A stretch of DNA of 64,000 nt from Algoriphagus aestuariicola (GCF_017254835.1 NZ_JAFKCW010000002.1:496001-560000); one strand, 5' to 3'; shown: positions 27,450 to 36,815, numbered from the stretch's first letter. Numbers and translations: made by a program. Notes: a model not told the origin generated them from the letters alone.

Positions 27450-29582
27450 ATGGCCGAAACTACCCTTTCCCCAAAGACCCATACCTCGCGGATCGCTTTG
27501 GTAGGCAATCCCAACGTTGGCAAGTCCACCATCTTCAACTATCTCACCGGCCTCAACCAGAAAATCGGCAACTATCCGGGCGTGACGGTCGACAAAAAAA
27601 CCGGATCCGCACAGATCAACGGAGAGACTTTTGAAATCCTCGATCTTCCGGGCACCTATAGCCTTTTTCCAAATTCCGAAGATGAGATCATTGCCCACAG
27701 GGTGCTCAACCACACCAAACTCGAAGCCAAGCCAGACCATGTCCTGATGATAGTCGACTCCTCCCAGCTGTCGAGAGGGCTCTTTCTGGCGTCCCAGCTG
27801 ATCGATTTGGGAGTAAATCTGGCGGTAATCCTGAATATGGCCGACTTGGCCCAAAAGAACAACTTGGAGATCAAGGCCTACGAACTTTTCAAGGCTTTGG
27901 GAGTGCCTATCCTCTCCACGGATGCCAGAAACCAAAAAGGGTTGGAAGAGGTAAAAAACCTGATTAGCCAACGCAATTTTCACAGGGCGCCCGGCTTCAT
28001 TGACATTCAGCAGGTGGTGCCGGTAGACATGCTGGAACAGGTAAAAAGCAAGTTTGAACTTGAAAACCTCTACCAGGCCTACCAGATGATCCGCTTCGGC
28101 ACCAGGGACAAAGCCGTCTCTCCTGACGACCGCACTTGGCTTGAAGCCCTTGCCCAAAAGTCTGAATTCGATTTGGAAGAAGCCCAGCTTGAAGAGACCA
28201 AGATCCGCTACAAAAAGATTACGGAGATCGTCACCAAGGCGCTCACCAAGAAAACAGAACCGAAACCAAAGTCCAGTCTGGACAGGATTTTCCTGCATCC
28301 CATATGGGGATATGTTATCTTCATCAGCATTCTTTTGCTGATTTTCCAGACCATTTTTACCTGGGCTTCTTACCCCATGGATCTGATTGATGGGCTTTTT
28401 GCGGACATTAGCGGATGGATATCCTCGGCCCTACCCGACGGTCCGCTTACCCGGCTTCTGGCCGAGGGCGTGATTCCGGGAATTGGTGGAGTGGTGATCT
28501 TTATTCCCCAAATCGCCCTGCTTTTCGGCTTTTTGGCAATTTTGGAAGATACTGGGTATATGTCGCGGGTCGTATTCCTAATGGATCGATGGATGAGGCC
28601 TTTTGGGCTACATGGCAAAAGTATCGTGCCACTCGTGTCTGGAGTCGCATGTGCGATTCCCGGCGTGATGGCCGCTAGAAACATCTCCAACTGGAAGGAA
28701 AAGATGATCACTATCCTGATCACACCATTAATGAGCTGCTCCGCAAGGCTGCCGGTCTACATCATTCTCATCGGCCTCACTGTGCCTGACGAAGTGGTAT
28801 TAGGCTTCGTCAACCTCCAAGCACTAGCCTTGCTCGGGCTTTACCTTTTGGGTATTATTGGAGTATTCGGCACGGCGTTTCTTTTGAAATTGATCCTAAA
28901 AACCTCCGAGAAAAGCTTTCTCCTGTCGGAACTTCCTCCCTACCGGATTCCCCGCTGGAGCGACGTAGGAATCACGATGTTTGAGAAGTCCAAGACTTTC
29001 GTCATGGAGGCGGGCAAGGTCATTTTGGCCATTTCTATCGTGCTATGGGTATTGGCGTCCTATGGGCCACCATCCCGAATGGAACAAATCCGCCAAGAAG
29101 GACTAGCACGGCTCGAAAACGTAAGCGATGAGACCCAAATCGCAGAGATCGAAGCCGAAACCAACTCACATCTGCTGGAAAACTCCTTCATCGGCATCAT
29201 GGGTAGAGCCATTGAGCCGGCGATCAAGCCCTTGGGCTATGACTGGAAGATAGGAATAGCTTTGATCACATCCTTTGCCGCAAGAGAGGTGTTTGTGTCA
29301 ACCATGGCAACGATTTACAGTATTGGCGGCGATCTGGAAGATGAGCTGACCATTCGCGAAAAACTGGATCAGCAAATCAATGCCAATACTGGAGAAAAAA
29401 CCTTCAATACGGCAACTGCATTTTCGCTGATGGTATTCTACGCCTTTGCCATGCAGTGCATGAGCACGCTGGCTGTGGTGAAGCGGGAAACAAAAGGCTG
29501 GAAATGGCCGTTGATCCAGACGATATACATGAGCGTGCTTGCCTACCTTGGAGCGCTGATCACTTACCAAATCTTATCCTAA
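27450..29582 (+). CDS. feoB: Ferrous iron transporter B
   Basis: 710 aa. The N-terminal GTPase has G1 GNPNVGKST (about 24-32), a G2/switch region around YPGVTVDKK, G3 DLPG and the G4-like motif NMAD. A GDI-like helical linker follows, then a membrane domain of two Gate repeats, recognisable around PGIGGVVIFIPQIALL and the Cys-containing segments SGVACAIPG and LMSCSARLPVY. It moves Fe2+ across the inner membrane. It is downstream of feoA with a 4-nt gap and upstream of a 38-aa CxxC protein at 3 nt, giving a feoA-feoB-small protein operon ended by a strong terminator. Confidence 0.97.
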   Translation: MAETTLSPKTHTSRIALVGNPNVGKSTIFNYLTGLNQKIGNYPGVTVDKKTGSAQINGETFEILDLPGTYSLFPNSEDEIIAHRVLNHTKLEAKPDHVLMIVDSSQLSRGLFLASQLIDLGVNLAVILNMADLAQKNNLEIKAYELFKALGVPILSTDARNQKGLEEVKNLISQRNFHRAPGFIDIQQVVPVDMLEQVKSKFELENLYQAYQMIRFGTRDKAVSPDDRTWLEALAQKSEFDLEEAQLEETKIRYKKITEIVTKALTKKTEPKPKSSLDRIFLHPIWGYVIFISILLLIFQTIFTWASYPMDLIDGLFADISGWISSALPDGPLTRLLAEGVIPGIGGVVIFIPQIALLFGFLAILEDTGYMSRVVFLMDRWMRPFGLHGKSIVPLVSGVACAIPGVMAARNISNWKEKMITILITPLMSCSARLPVYIILIGLTVPDEVVLGFVNLQALALLGLYLLGIIGVFGTAFLLKLILKTSEKSFLLSELPPYRIPRWSDVGITMFEKSKTFVMEAGKVILAISIVLWVLASYGPPSRMEQIRQEGLARLENVSDETQIAEIEAETNSHLLENSFIGIMGRAIEPAIKPLGYDWKIGIALITSFAAREVFVSTMATIYSIGGDLEDELTIREKLDQQINANTGEKTFNTATAFSLMVFYAFAMQCMSTLAVVKRETKGWKWPLIQTIYMSVLAYLGALITYQILS

Positions 29583-29585
29583 ACC

Positions 29586-29702
29586 ATGTGGCAGGAAATC
29601 ATAGTCGGCCTTATTGTCCTGGGAGCCTTGGTCTACCTAGCCAAGAAATATTTTCTCAAACCCGCCAAGCAGCCGGGCTGCGACAAATGCGCCAAATCCT
29701 AA
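29586..29702 (+). CDS. FeoB-associated small Cys-rich membrane protein
   Basis: 38 aa: a single N-terminal membrane helix (about 4-22), then a basic segment, then GCDKCAKS, a CxxC pair at the C-terminus. This is the pattern of the small FeoB-associated proteins often encoded right after feoB in Bacteroidota and Firmicutes. It starts 3 nt after the FeoB stop and ends 5 nt before the operon terminator, so it is clearly the last gene of the feo operon. The CxxC may hold iron or sense redox state at the FeoB exit; that is inference. Confidence 0.85.
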   Translation: MWQEIIVGLIVLGALVYLAKKYFLKPAKQPGCDKCAKS

Positions 29703-29707
29703 AAAAG

Positions 29708-29738
29708 CCGGGAATTCATCAGGATTCCCGGTTTTTTT
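29708..29738 (+). terminator. Rho-independent terminator of the feo operon
   Basis: Perfect 8-bp stem CCGGGAAT / ATTCCCGG with an 8-nt loop followed by seven T residues. Confidence 0.9.
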
Positions 29739-29751
29739 CTACTTTTCGACA

Positions 29752-31227
29752 ATGAGTAAAATCGCCCGGCAAAGCATCCAAACCACCGTCTTTTCCTACA
29801 TAGGCGTGTTATTGGGCTACCTGAATGTGCTATGGCTCTACCCCTATGCGCTGAATGCCACCGAATTGGGCACCTTTCGCACTATTCAGGATCTGGGGCT
29901 TCTTTTTGTTCCATTTGCCCAGCTGGGAGTCGGACACGGGATCACCCGCTTTTTCCCAAAACTCGAGCGACACCAATCGGCCTTTCTGACCTACAGTTTG
30001 GGATTTTCGCTCCTGGGATTTACTATGGTAGCCTTGGCATTTTTTGGGTTAAAAGAACAAATCGTAGACTTGTTTGCCTCCAATTCCCCAGAGGTGATCG
30101 ATTTTCTGGGAATCGTGCTGCTGGTCACCTTGTTTGCCTTACTCAGCAGTGTGCTGGATGCCTATGGCCGATCTTATCTCAAGGTCGCAATCCCGACGTT
30201 TTTCAGGGAGGTATTCTTAAGGCTGCTCACTTCGGTTTTGATAGGCGCCTACCTTCTGGGTTGGATTGACTTTGACCGTGTCATGCAGGGATTGGTTGCT
30301 GTTTACGGATTGGCGCTCTTCGGCGTGCTATTCTACCTGGTCTGGTTGGGAAAAATCCAATTGGACTTCAATTGGAAAAACTTTCCCCCAGGCTTCAGGT
30401 CCTCATTTGTCCGCTTCAGCCTTATCACTTTTCTGGCAACAGCCGCCTCCACGCTAATCATGAAAATCGACAGCATCATGGTCAGCTCGATGGTGAGCTT
30501 GGAAGCCAATGCCATCTACTCTATCGCTTTTTATATGGCTTTGGTGGTGGAACTTCCCCGGCGGGCGATTTCCCAAGTCAGCATGCCAGTGATAGCAGAT
30601 CATTTTTCGAAAAATGAAATCCCAGCCATCAACGCTCTCTATCGTCAGATTTCCAATCGACAGCTCTACATCTGTATGCTGCTTTTTGCGCTGATCTGGT
30701 GCAACATTGACAGCATCTACCATTTCGTGCCCAATCGTGAAATCTATCAGGCTGGCAAATGGGTGGTCTTCTACATTGCTTTGGGAAAGATCTTCGACGT
30801 CGCCTTCTCAGTCAACAGCGAGATCCTGGTTTTTTCAAATTACTACCGGTTCAACCTAGTGCTGACCATCGCAATGAGTATCCTCATCATCGGAGTAAAC
30901 TATTGGCTGATCCCTATTTTTGGCATCGAGGGAGCCGCGATCGGTTCGGCTGCCGTGATGCTGGCTTTTAATCTGATCAAATACAGCTACTTAAAGGCCA
31001 AACTCCAGCTGGATCCCTTTAGCCGGGAGACCCTGAAAATCCTCTTGGTTGGAGTCCCCACATTTTTGGTGATGTTTGTCGACGGAGACCGCCTTGATCC
31101 CATGCTGATGATTGCCAGCCGGACTATCATGATTATGGGAATCTTCCTGGGAACGTCTCGGCTTTTGGGAGTGGGAAAGGAAGAATGGAAATGGATCCGA
31201 AGTAAACTAAAAAAGTCCGGGCCTTAG
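29752..31227 (+). CDS. Polysaccharide flippase (Wzx/MATE-like oligosaccharide exporter family)
   Basis: 491 aa, 12-14 predicted membrane helices, resembling the polysaccharide biosynthesis/Wzx flippases of the MOP superfamily. The N-terminus (SYIGVLLGYLNVLWLYPY) and the internal TLIMKIDSIMVSSM segment fit the family. Such proteins move undecaprenyl-linked sugar units from the cytoplasmic to the periplasmic leaflet. It stands alone, immediately after the feo terminator and 20 kb from the glycan locus, so its partner glycan is unknown. The ATG at 29752 is only 14 nt past the T tract. Confidence 0.85.
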   Translation: MSKIARQSIQTTVFSYIGVLLGYLNVLWLYPYALNATELGTFRTIQDLGLLFVPFAQLGVGHGITRFFPKLERHQSAFLTYSLGFSLLGFTMVALAFFGLKEQIVDLFASNSPEVIDFLGIVLLVTLFALLSSVLDAYGRSYLKVAIPTFFREVFLRLLTSVLIGAYLLGWIDFDRVMQGLVAVYGLALFGVLFYLVWLGKIQLDFNWKNFPPGFRSSFVRFSLITFLATAASTLIMKIDSIMVSSMVSLEANAIYSIAFYMALVVELPRRAISQVSMPVIADHFSKNEIPAINALYRQISNRQLYICMLLFALIWCNIDSIYHFVPNREIYQAGKWVVFYIALGKIFDVAFSVNSEILVFSNYYRFNLVLTIAMSILIIGVNYWLIPIFGIEGAAIGSAAVMLAFNLIKYSYLKAKLQLDPFSRETLKILLVGVPTFLVMFVDGDRLDPMLMIASRTIMIMGIFLGTSRLLGVGKEEWKWIRSKLKKSGP

Positions 31228-31640
31228 AGTGTTACAAACCTCCGTACTGACAAGATTTGAGCTGCCTGAAAACCGCAAACTTCCACTGTTATCCTGCGTT
31301 TTGTGCGAGGCCCCGTCCGGATAGCGATCTGGATCGGGGTGAGGCCTGTTTTTGGAGAGGGCTTCACTCGTAATTGTAATTAAATTGTGAAGTTTGAACA
31401 AGTCGGCGGCCCGGACTCCACAAATATACGGGATCAAATCCTTTGTGTTCGCCAAATTCATCCGGAATTCGGAAATCCGTCACCCAAATCGACGCCCTTT
31501 TTGGGAACCAAAAAACTCCATCCAAATTTTATTTCCCATAAATTCAATTCGAAGCCGATCAAAATCAGGATTTTAGCCATCCTTCCCTCACAATCGGAAT
31601 TATATTTTGCGAATTTCTCGATAGATTATAGGTCTTCAAA
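31228..31640. other. Gene-free region upstream of the universal stress protein
   Basis: About 410 bp with no plausible gene. The left part holds a long imperfect hairpin (listed separately); the right part is AT-rich and leads to a -7 box at 31641. Short frames on both strands lack family features. Confidence 0.5.
31308..31355 (+). terminator. Long imperfect hairpin with T run, probable flippase terminator
   Basis: The inner stem TCCGGAT / ATCTGGA closes an AGCG loop and is extended by CCCCG / CGGGG and AGG / CCT, followed by GTTTTT. It lies about 80 nt after the flippase stop. It could also be a dispersed repeat element. Confidence 0.45.
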
Positions 31641-31648
31641 TAACTTTG
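31641..31648 (+). promoter_or_regulatory. -7 promoter box for the universal stress protein
   Basis: TAACTTTG, an exact TAnnTTTG match, 22 nt before the ATG at 31670. No -33 TTTG lies at normal spacing; the nearest is 31 nt upstream. Confidence 0.5.
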
Positions 31649-31669
31649 CACTGCAAATCCTCGGCTACT

Positions 31670-32593
31670 ATGTACCTGATTAAGAAATTGATTGTTTGCC
31701 TCGATCAAACCCCCTTGGATCAAACCCTGATCGAACATGCTGCATTCATCGCCAGAGTCAATCAAACCAAGAAGATCTATTTTACCAACGTGATCAAAAA
31801 CCTCTCAATCCCCAAGGAGGTTTTGGAAGAATTCCCCAACCTGATCGAAAACATGATCAACGAAAGGAAAGAAGCGATGGAAAAGATGGTAGCCGAATTC
31901 TTCCCGGAAATCAAGGGCCTTGCGATCAGCTATGTAGTCAAGGAGGGAAACCTATCCAAAAAAGTACTCAAACTGGCAGAGGAAAAATCCGCCGATATGA
32001 TTTTGATCGGCCGAAAGGTGGACTTGCCCGGTACCGGTGTGGCATCTCAAAGACTAGCCCGGAGAGCCAGCTGTTCCCTTCTTATCGTCCCCGAAGGCTC
32101 AAAACCCAAGATCTCCAAACTTTTGGTACCCAGTGATTTCTCTGACTATTCCAAAGATGCCTTGGAGGAAGCGGTGATGATCGCCGCCAAGCATGGAGGA
32201 AATGTCGAGATCGTCTGCCAAAACGTGTTTACTGTTCCCACCGGCTATCATTTCACCGGAAAAAGCTACGAGGAGTTTACGGAAATCATGAAAATGCACG
32301 CCGAGATTAACTACCGGAAGTTTATCCGCAAGATCGACACCAAAGGCATCAAAATCACCCCAATCTATACCAAAGATGACGATGACGATCCTGTGCAGGA
32401 GATCGTCTCAAAAGCGATGGAAATCGAAGCCGATGCCATCATCATCGGTGCCAAGGGACGCACCGCCGCCACCGCCCTCTTCATCGGCAGCATGGCGGAG
32501 CGTCTGATACAGTTCAATGACAGCCTACCTTTGCTGGTGACCAGACCCAAGGGCAAAAACGCCGGCATCTTGGACTATATCCTGGAGATATAA
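31670..32593 (+). CDS. Tandem-domain universal stress protein
   Basis: 307 aa from the ATG at 31670; an in-frame TTG at 31646 sits inside the promoter box and is unlikely. Two UspA domains lie in tandem (about 1-150 and 152-307). The second keeps the ATP-binding signature GxxG then GS, seen as GAKG followed by IGS (about 267-283); the first is degenerate (IGRKVDLPG). Tandem Usp proteins are cytoplasmic stress-response ATP/AMP binders, common in Bacteroidota. It is probably its own transcript; the sigma factor gene begins about 100 nt downstream. Confidence 0.88.
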   Translation: MYLIKKLIVCLDQTPLDQTLIEHAAFIARVNQTKKIYFTNVIKNLSIPKEVLEEFPNLIENMINERKEAMEKMVAEFFPEIKGLAISYVVKEGNLSKKVLKLAEEKSADMILIGRKVDLPGTGVASQRLARRASCSLLIVPEGSKPKISKLLVPSDFSDYSKDALEEAVMIAAKHGGNVEIVCQNVFTVPTGYHFTGKSYEEFTEIMKMHAEINYRKFIRKIDTKGIKITPIYTKDDDDDPVQEIVSKAMEIEADAIIIGAKGRTAATALFIGSMAERLIQFNDSLPLLVTRPKGKNAGILDYILEI

Positions 32594-32699
32594 GTAACCT
32601 GGATGGTCGGAATTGGCCTAAGAACAGGGTGCAGTCCAAATGTCGGACGAAAACTATTTTTTAAACCTTTTCTCATTCCCCAAGTCCAATGGCCTACGA

Positions 32700-33245
32700 A
32701 TGAACCAAACCGATCAACAAATACTGGAGCGGATCCGCTCTCCCTTTACCAAGGAGATTGGCTTCAGACAATTGATCGAAACCTATCAGCGAAAAGTCTA
32801 TCAGGTCATTCGTCGAATGGTCATCATCCACGAGGATGCAGATGACCTGACCCAAAATACCTTTGTCAAGGCATTTCGCAGTCTTGACAGATTCCAGGGA
32901 AATTCTTCACTATTCACTTGGCTCTATAGGATTGCTACCAATGAAGCCTTGAGTTTTCTGGAAAAGAAGAAGAATCGCTATTTCTTCTCACTAGAGGATC
33001 ACCGGGAAAAAATGGAAAGTTATCTTGACCAAAACGGCAATCTGAATGGAGACGAAATCCAACTCCGCCTCCAAAAAGCCCTACTCAAGCTTCCTGAAAA
33101 ACAAAGGCTGGTTTTTCATCTGAAATACCAAGAAGAGCTGACCTACGAACAAATGTCAGAAATCACCGGCACGAGTATCGGTGCGCTGAAGGCGAGCTAT
33201 CATCACGCGGTCAAAAAAATAGAACAATATGTGCTGTCTGAATAA
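32700..33245 (+). CDS. ECF-type RNA polymerase sigma factor
   Basis: 181 aa from the ATG at 32700. An in-frame ATG at 32640 would add 20 residues, but the sequence between contains a -7-like TATTTTTT box (32655-32662), so the shorter start is preferred; the end is not in doubt. Region 2 is clear (QKVYQ-type helix, DADDLTQNTFVKAFRSLDRF, then FTWLYRIATNEAL). Region 4 carries LPEKQRLVFHLKYQEELTYEQMSEI followed by the recognition helix. Sigma-70 family factor directing RNA polymerase to a small regulon. The next two genes encode a single-pass membrane protein and a periplasmic Spy-like protein, which suggests an envelope-stress circuit. Confidence 0.9.
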   Translation: MNQTDQQILERIRSPFTKEIGFRQLIETYQRKVYQVIRRMVIIHEDADDLTQNTFVKAFRSLDRFQGNSSLFTWLYRIATNEALSFLEKKKNRYFFSLEDHREKMESYLDQNGNLNGDEIQLRLQKALLKLPEKQRLVFHLKYQEELTYEQMSEITGTSIGALKASYHHAVKKIEQYVLSE

Positions 33246-33276
33246 ACTTTATACATTCACCCAAGTCTAATCCACG

Positions 33277-33639
33277 ATGAACCAACTGCCGAAACTCAAA
33301 GATTTCCAGGTGCCAGCGGGCTATTTTGACCAGCTTCCCGAGCGGATAATCGCCAAGGAAAAGACCCGGAAATTCCCCTCGTTGATAAAATATGCAGCCG
33401 CGGCCATTGTTGTCCTCGGTTTGGGGGTTAGCTGGCAATCGGGCATGTTTACGCCCGAAAGCCCGGCACTTTCGATAGACGAGGAGGCCCAACTGTACAT
33501 AGAAAGCCAAGTATGGTCTTCGGAGGATGTTTTGAGTCTGGCCGATGATCCCAACGCAATACTTGACCAAATCATCGAAGAGGAAATGCCTTCCTCAGAC
33601 GAGCAGCTCTGGATAGAAGATGAATTAAACTGGTTTTGA
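33277..33639 (+). CDS. Single-pass membrane protein, putative anti-sigma factor
   Basis: 120 aa. A cytoplasmic N-terminus of about 40 residues (with FQVPAGYFDQLPERI, a motif seen in small proteins behind Bacteroidota sigma genes), one membrane helix (about 43-58), then an acidic periplasmic tail of about 60 residues. No recognised domain. The size and topology, with a cytosolic arm, one helix and a sensor tail, and its place directly between a sigma factor (31 nt) and a Spy-like protein (4 nt), fit an anti-sigma role. This is inference from context; no zinc-binding anti-sigma motif is present. Confidence 0.7.
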   Translation: MNQLPKLKDFQVPAGYFDQLPERIIAKEKTRKFPSLIKYAAAAIVVLGLGVSWQSGMFTPESPALSIDEEAQLYIESQVWSSEDVLSLADDPNAILDQIIEEEMPSSDEQLWIEDELNWF

Positions 33640-33643
33640 TCTT

Positions 33644-34075
33644 ATGAAAAAACAATATTCGATAGCCCTCATCCTGTTCCTGGCATTGAGCTGGGGAGCA
33701 TGGGCGCAGAGACCGCCTGTGGATCGCGAGAAGCTGGAAGCCGCGAGAATTGCCTTCATTACTACGCGAATTGACCTGAAACCCGAGCAGGCGGAAAAGT
33801 TTTGGCCCATTTTCAACGAGTATAGCGACTCTCGGGAAAACACCATGCGCCAAATATCCCAATTGGGAAAAGATCTGGATACCATCGGTGAAGAGGAAGC
33901 CAAGGCCAGGATCCAAAAGCGGCTTCAGCTGCAAGGGGAACTGCTACAGGAGGAACAGACATTTGTGACCGCCGCCTCCAAAGTGTTGAGCTCCAAGCAA
34001 ATCCTGATGTTGAACAACGTAGCGAGGGACTTCAACCGACATCTCTACCAAAGAAGTAGAGAAGAGAGAAGGTAA
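33644..34075 (+). CDS. Periplasmic Spy/CpxP-like protein
   Basis: 143 aa. Sec signal peptide with probable cleavage after WAQ (about residue 22), then an all-helical mature protein. The core has two LTxxQ-related motifs: DLKPEQAEKFWPIF and LSSKQILMLN. These helical hairpin proteins act as periplasmic chaperones or heavy-metal/misfolding sensors. It is the last gene of the sigma factor/anti-sigma-like group, 4 nt after it. In CnrYXH-type systems such a protein senses stress and frees the sigma factor; a similar role here is inferred. Confidence 0.8.
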   Translation: MKKQYSIALILFLALSWGAWAQRPPVDREKLEAARIAFITTRIDLKPEQAEKFWPIFNEYSDSRENTMRQISQLGKDLDTIGEEEAKARIQKRLQLQGELLQEEQTFVTAASKVLSSKQILMLNNVARDFNRHLYQRSREERR

Positions 34076-34078
34076 AAA

Positions 34079-34110
34079 AATTGCCCCGACTGATTGATCG
34101 GGGCAATTTT
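34079..34110. terminator. Bidirectional terminator between the Spy-like gene and mscL
   Basis: Perfect 11-bp stem AATTGCCCCGA / TCGGGGCAATT with A tract before and T tract after, so it can stop transcription from both convergent genes. Confidence 0.85.
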
Positions 34111-34533
34111 CTATTGTTTCTTCAGCAAGTCCCGGATTTCTTCGAGTAGCTTCTCGGTAGGAGTAGGTCCTGGAGGCGGAGCAGGTGCCGCTTCCTCCTC
34201 TTTCTTTCGGTTCAGCCTGTTGATCCCCTTGATCGCCATGAAGATCACGAACGCGATAATCACAAAATCGACGATGTTTTGGATAAACATCCCGTAGTTA
34301 AGCGTGACGGCGTCCACTACCTCACCGGCAGCATTGGTGGATTCTTCTTTTAAAATCAGCCGCAGATCCTTAAAGTCAACCCCACCTACCAGCAAGCCAA
34401 TCGGAGGCATCACCACATCATTGACAAAGGACGAAACAATCTTGCCAAAGGCTCCGCCGATGATCACACCGACAGCCAGGTCTATTACGTTCCCTTTGAC
34501 GGCAAACTCTCTAAACTCTTTCAATAATCCCAT
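34111..34533 (-). CDS. mscL: Large-conductance mechanosensitive channel
   Basis: 140 aa. N-terminal amphipathic helix [15 protein letters not shown], first pore helix [18 protein letters not shown], a periplasmic loop, second helix ([16 protein letters not shown]), then a charged cytoplasmic bundle ending [14 protein letters not shown]. All match MscL, with a Pro/Ala-rich insert before the last helix. It forms a homopentamer in the inner membrane that opens on hypo-osmotic shock. Single gene. Confidence 0.97.
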   Translation of the reverse strand: MGLLKEFREFAVKGNVIDLAVGVIIGGAFGKIVSSFVNDVVMPPIGLLVGGVDFKDLRLILKEESTNAAGEVVDAVTLNYGMFIQNIVDFVIIAFVIFMAIKGINRLNRKKEEEAAPAPPPGPTPTEKLLEEIRDLLKKQ

Positions 34534-34649
34534 AAAGTATAAGGTTGGTTGAAGTATAAATCAATATTCTGAAAATTACGCTTTTGTGCAACAGCCCCAC
34601 CAAATTTCGTCGAGAGTATCACCAAAAAAACCATCCAAGAATGGAAATC

Positions 34650-34684
34650 TTTGAACCAAGCCCTTCGATTTTTCATTAACCTTG
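34650..34684 (+). promoter_or_regulatory. Candidate promoter for the oligopeptidase gene
   Basis: TTTG at 34650-34653 and TAACCTTG at 34677-34684 (one mismatch) with a 23-nt spacer, slightly long. The ATG is at 34702. Confidence 0.35.
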
Positions 34685-34701
34685 CAACAAAATACACCCG
34701 A

Positions 34702-36747
34702 ATGAAAGCCCCTGTTGCCCGCCAAATACCCCAACTTTTGGAAACCCACGGCCACCAAAGAATTGACAAGTATTACTGGATGAACGATCGGGAAAACCCA
34801 GAGGTCATCTCCCATCTCGAAGCCGAAAACGCCTACACCAAATCGGCCATGAAATCCACCGAAGATTTTCAGAAGCGTCTTTTTGAGGAAATGAAGGGCA
34901 GGATCAAAGAAGACGATCAGACCGTTCCCTATTTCAAGTCGGGCTACTATTGGTATGTCCGCTACGAAAAGGGCGGAGAGTATCCCATCTACTGCCGTAA
35001 AAAAGGATCTCTCGAGGGACTTGAAGAAGTCATCTTGGATGTCAACGAACTGGCCAAGGGGAAGGCCTTCTACCAGGTAGGTGGTACCTCCACCACTCCG
35101 GACCAAAAAACCCTAGCCTTCGCCGCCGATGAAGTTGGAAGAAGAATCTATACCATCTGGTTCAAAAATCTGGAAACAGGAGAGATTTATCTCGAGCCTA
35201 TTCCGGAGGTCACGGGCAACTTCGTTTGGGCCGCGGACAATAAGTCACTTTTTTATTCCAAACAGGATCCGGAAACTCTACGCTCCCATCGTATCTACAA
35301 ACACGTACTCGGCACGGACAGCCAGCTTGACGAGCTCGTGTTTGAGGAAATTGACGAAGAATTCTCCTGCATGGTCCATAAGTCAAAGACAGAAGAATAT
35401 CTCTTCATCCATTCGGAAAGCACCATTTCTTCGGAGATGCGCTTCCTGAGATCGGATCTTCCCGAGGGAGAGTTTCAGATTTTGCAAGAAAGGATTCCGG
35501 ACTTGGAATATGCTGCAGACCACTACGGAGATCACTTCTGGATCAAAACCAACGCCGACGCACAAAATTTCAAATTGGTCAAAGCGCCGATTTCCTCACC
35601 CTCCCGTGCAAACTGGGTGGACGTGATTGCACATCGTCCCGAGGTCCTGCTGGAGGATTTCGACCTTTTTTCCAGATATTTGGTAACGCAGGAGCGGTCC
35701 AATGGACTCACCCAAATCCAGATCAAGCCTTGGGAAAAAGACAGCTTTTCCCTTCAGTTTGATGATGAAACCTATACCGCGTGGATCAGCAACAATCCAG
35801 AGTTTGACACCGACTTGCTGCGATTTGGCTATAATTCCCTTGTGACGCCTAACTCGGTCTTTGACTATGACATGAGGTCCGGGGAAAAGGTTTTGCTCAA
35901 GCAGCAGGAAGTCGTGGGTGGCTATGATCCACAACAATACCACTCGGAGCGGGTATGGGCACAAGCTGGGGACGGTGCAAAAGTGCCTATTTCGCTAGTC
36001 TATAAAAAATCCATGTTTTCCAAAAATGGCGAAAGCCCACTGCTGCTCTACGCCTACGGATCATACGGTTACAGCATGGATGCCTACTTCTCCAGCAATC
36101 GCCTGAGTCTTTTGGACCGGGGATTTGTTTTCGCCATCGCACACATCCGCGGCGGTGAGGACTTGGGCAGGCATTGGTACGAGGACGGCAAGATGCTTCG
36201 TAAGCGAAACACCTTCACGGATTTCATCGCCTGTGCCGACCATTTGGTCCAAAACGCCTATACGGAGTCTGCGCATCTCTATGCTATGGGCGGAAGCGCA
36301 GGCGGACTTCTTGTCGGGGCGGTGGTTAACATGAGACCCGAGCTATTCAAAGGAGCCATTGCCAACGTGCCCTTCGTCGATGTCGTGACCACCATGTTGG
36401 ACGAAAGTATCCCATTGACCACGGGCGAGTTTCAGGAATGGGGCAATCCCAAGGACAAGGAATACTACGACTACATGCTCTCTTATTCTCCGTATGACAA
36501 TGTGGAGGCAAAAGCCTACCCCAATTTACTGGTGACTTCAGGGCTTCACGATTCCCAAGTCCAATATTGGGAGCCCACCAAGTGGGTAGCCAAACTCAGA
36601 GAGCTGAAAACGGACCAAAACCTGCTACTGCTGGAGACTAATATGGAAGCAGGCCATGGAGGAGCTTCGGGGAGATTCAATGCGCTTAAAGAGCTTGCGT
36701 TGGAATATTCCTTTCTATTGATGCTGGAAGGAAAAACGGAACACTAA
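34702..36747 (+). CDS. ptrB: S9A serine peptidase, oligopeptidase B (protease II)
   Basis: 681 aa from the ATG at 34702; upstream in-frame codons overlap the promoter. An N-terminal seven-bladed beta-propeller (about 70-400) precedes the alpha/beta hydrolase domain. Catalytic triad: S532 in GGSAGG, D617 in GLHDSQV, H652 in EAGHGG. The motif ENPEVISHLEAENAY near the N-terminus is typical of PtrB. Oligopeptidase B cuts short peptides after Arg and Lys in the cytoplasm. No signal peptide at the chosen start. Single gene between mscL and mgsA. Confidence 0.95.
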   Translation: MKAPVARQIPQLLETHGHQRIDKYYWMNDRENPEVISHLEAENAYTKSAMKSTEDFQKRLFEEMKGRIKEDDQTVPYFKSGYYWYVRYEKGGEYPIYCRKKGSLEGLEEVILDVNELAKGKAFYQVGGTSTTPDQKTLAFAADEVGRRIYTIWFKNLETGEIYLEPIPEVTGNFVWAADNKSLFYSKQDPETLRSHRIYKHVLGTDSQLDELVFEEIDEEFSCMVHKSKTEEYLFIHSESTISSEMRFLRSDLPEGEFQILQERIPDLEYAADHYGDHFWIKTNADAQNFKLVKAPISSPSRANWVDVIAHRPEVLLEDFDLFSRYLVTQERSNGLTQIQIKPWEKDSFSLQFDDETYTAWISNNPEFDTDLLRFGYNSLVTPNSVFDYDMRSGEKVLLKQQEVVGGYDPQQYHSERVWAQAGDGAKVPISLVYKKSMFSKNGESPLLLYAYGSYGYSMDAYFSSNRLSLLDRGFVFAIAHIRGGEDLGRHWYEDGKMLRKRNTFTDFIACADHLVQNAYTESAHLYAMGGSAGGLLVGAVVNMRPELFKGAIANVPFVDVVTTMLDESIPLTTGEFQEWGNPKDKEYYDYMLSYSPYDNVEAKAYPNLLVTSGLHDSQVQYWEPTKWVAKLRELKTDQNLLLLETNMEAGHGGASGRFNALKELALEYSFLLMLEGKTEH

Positions 36748-36815
36748 TTTTCTTTTTGGCCTTAATTTAAACCGGCATAAAGAACTGGCCTAAGGCCGAA
36801 AACGCGAATTTTTCC

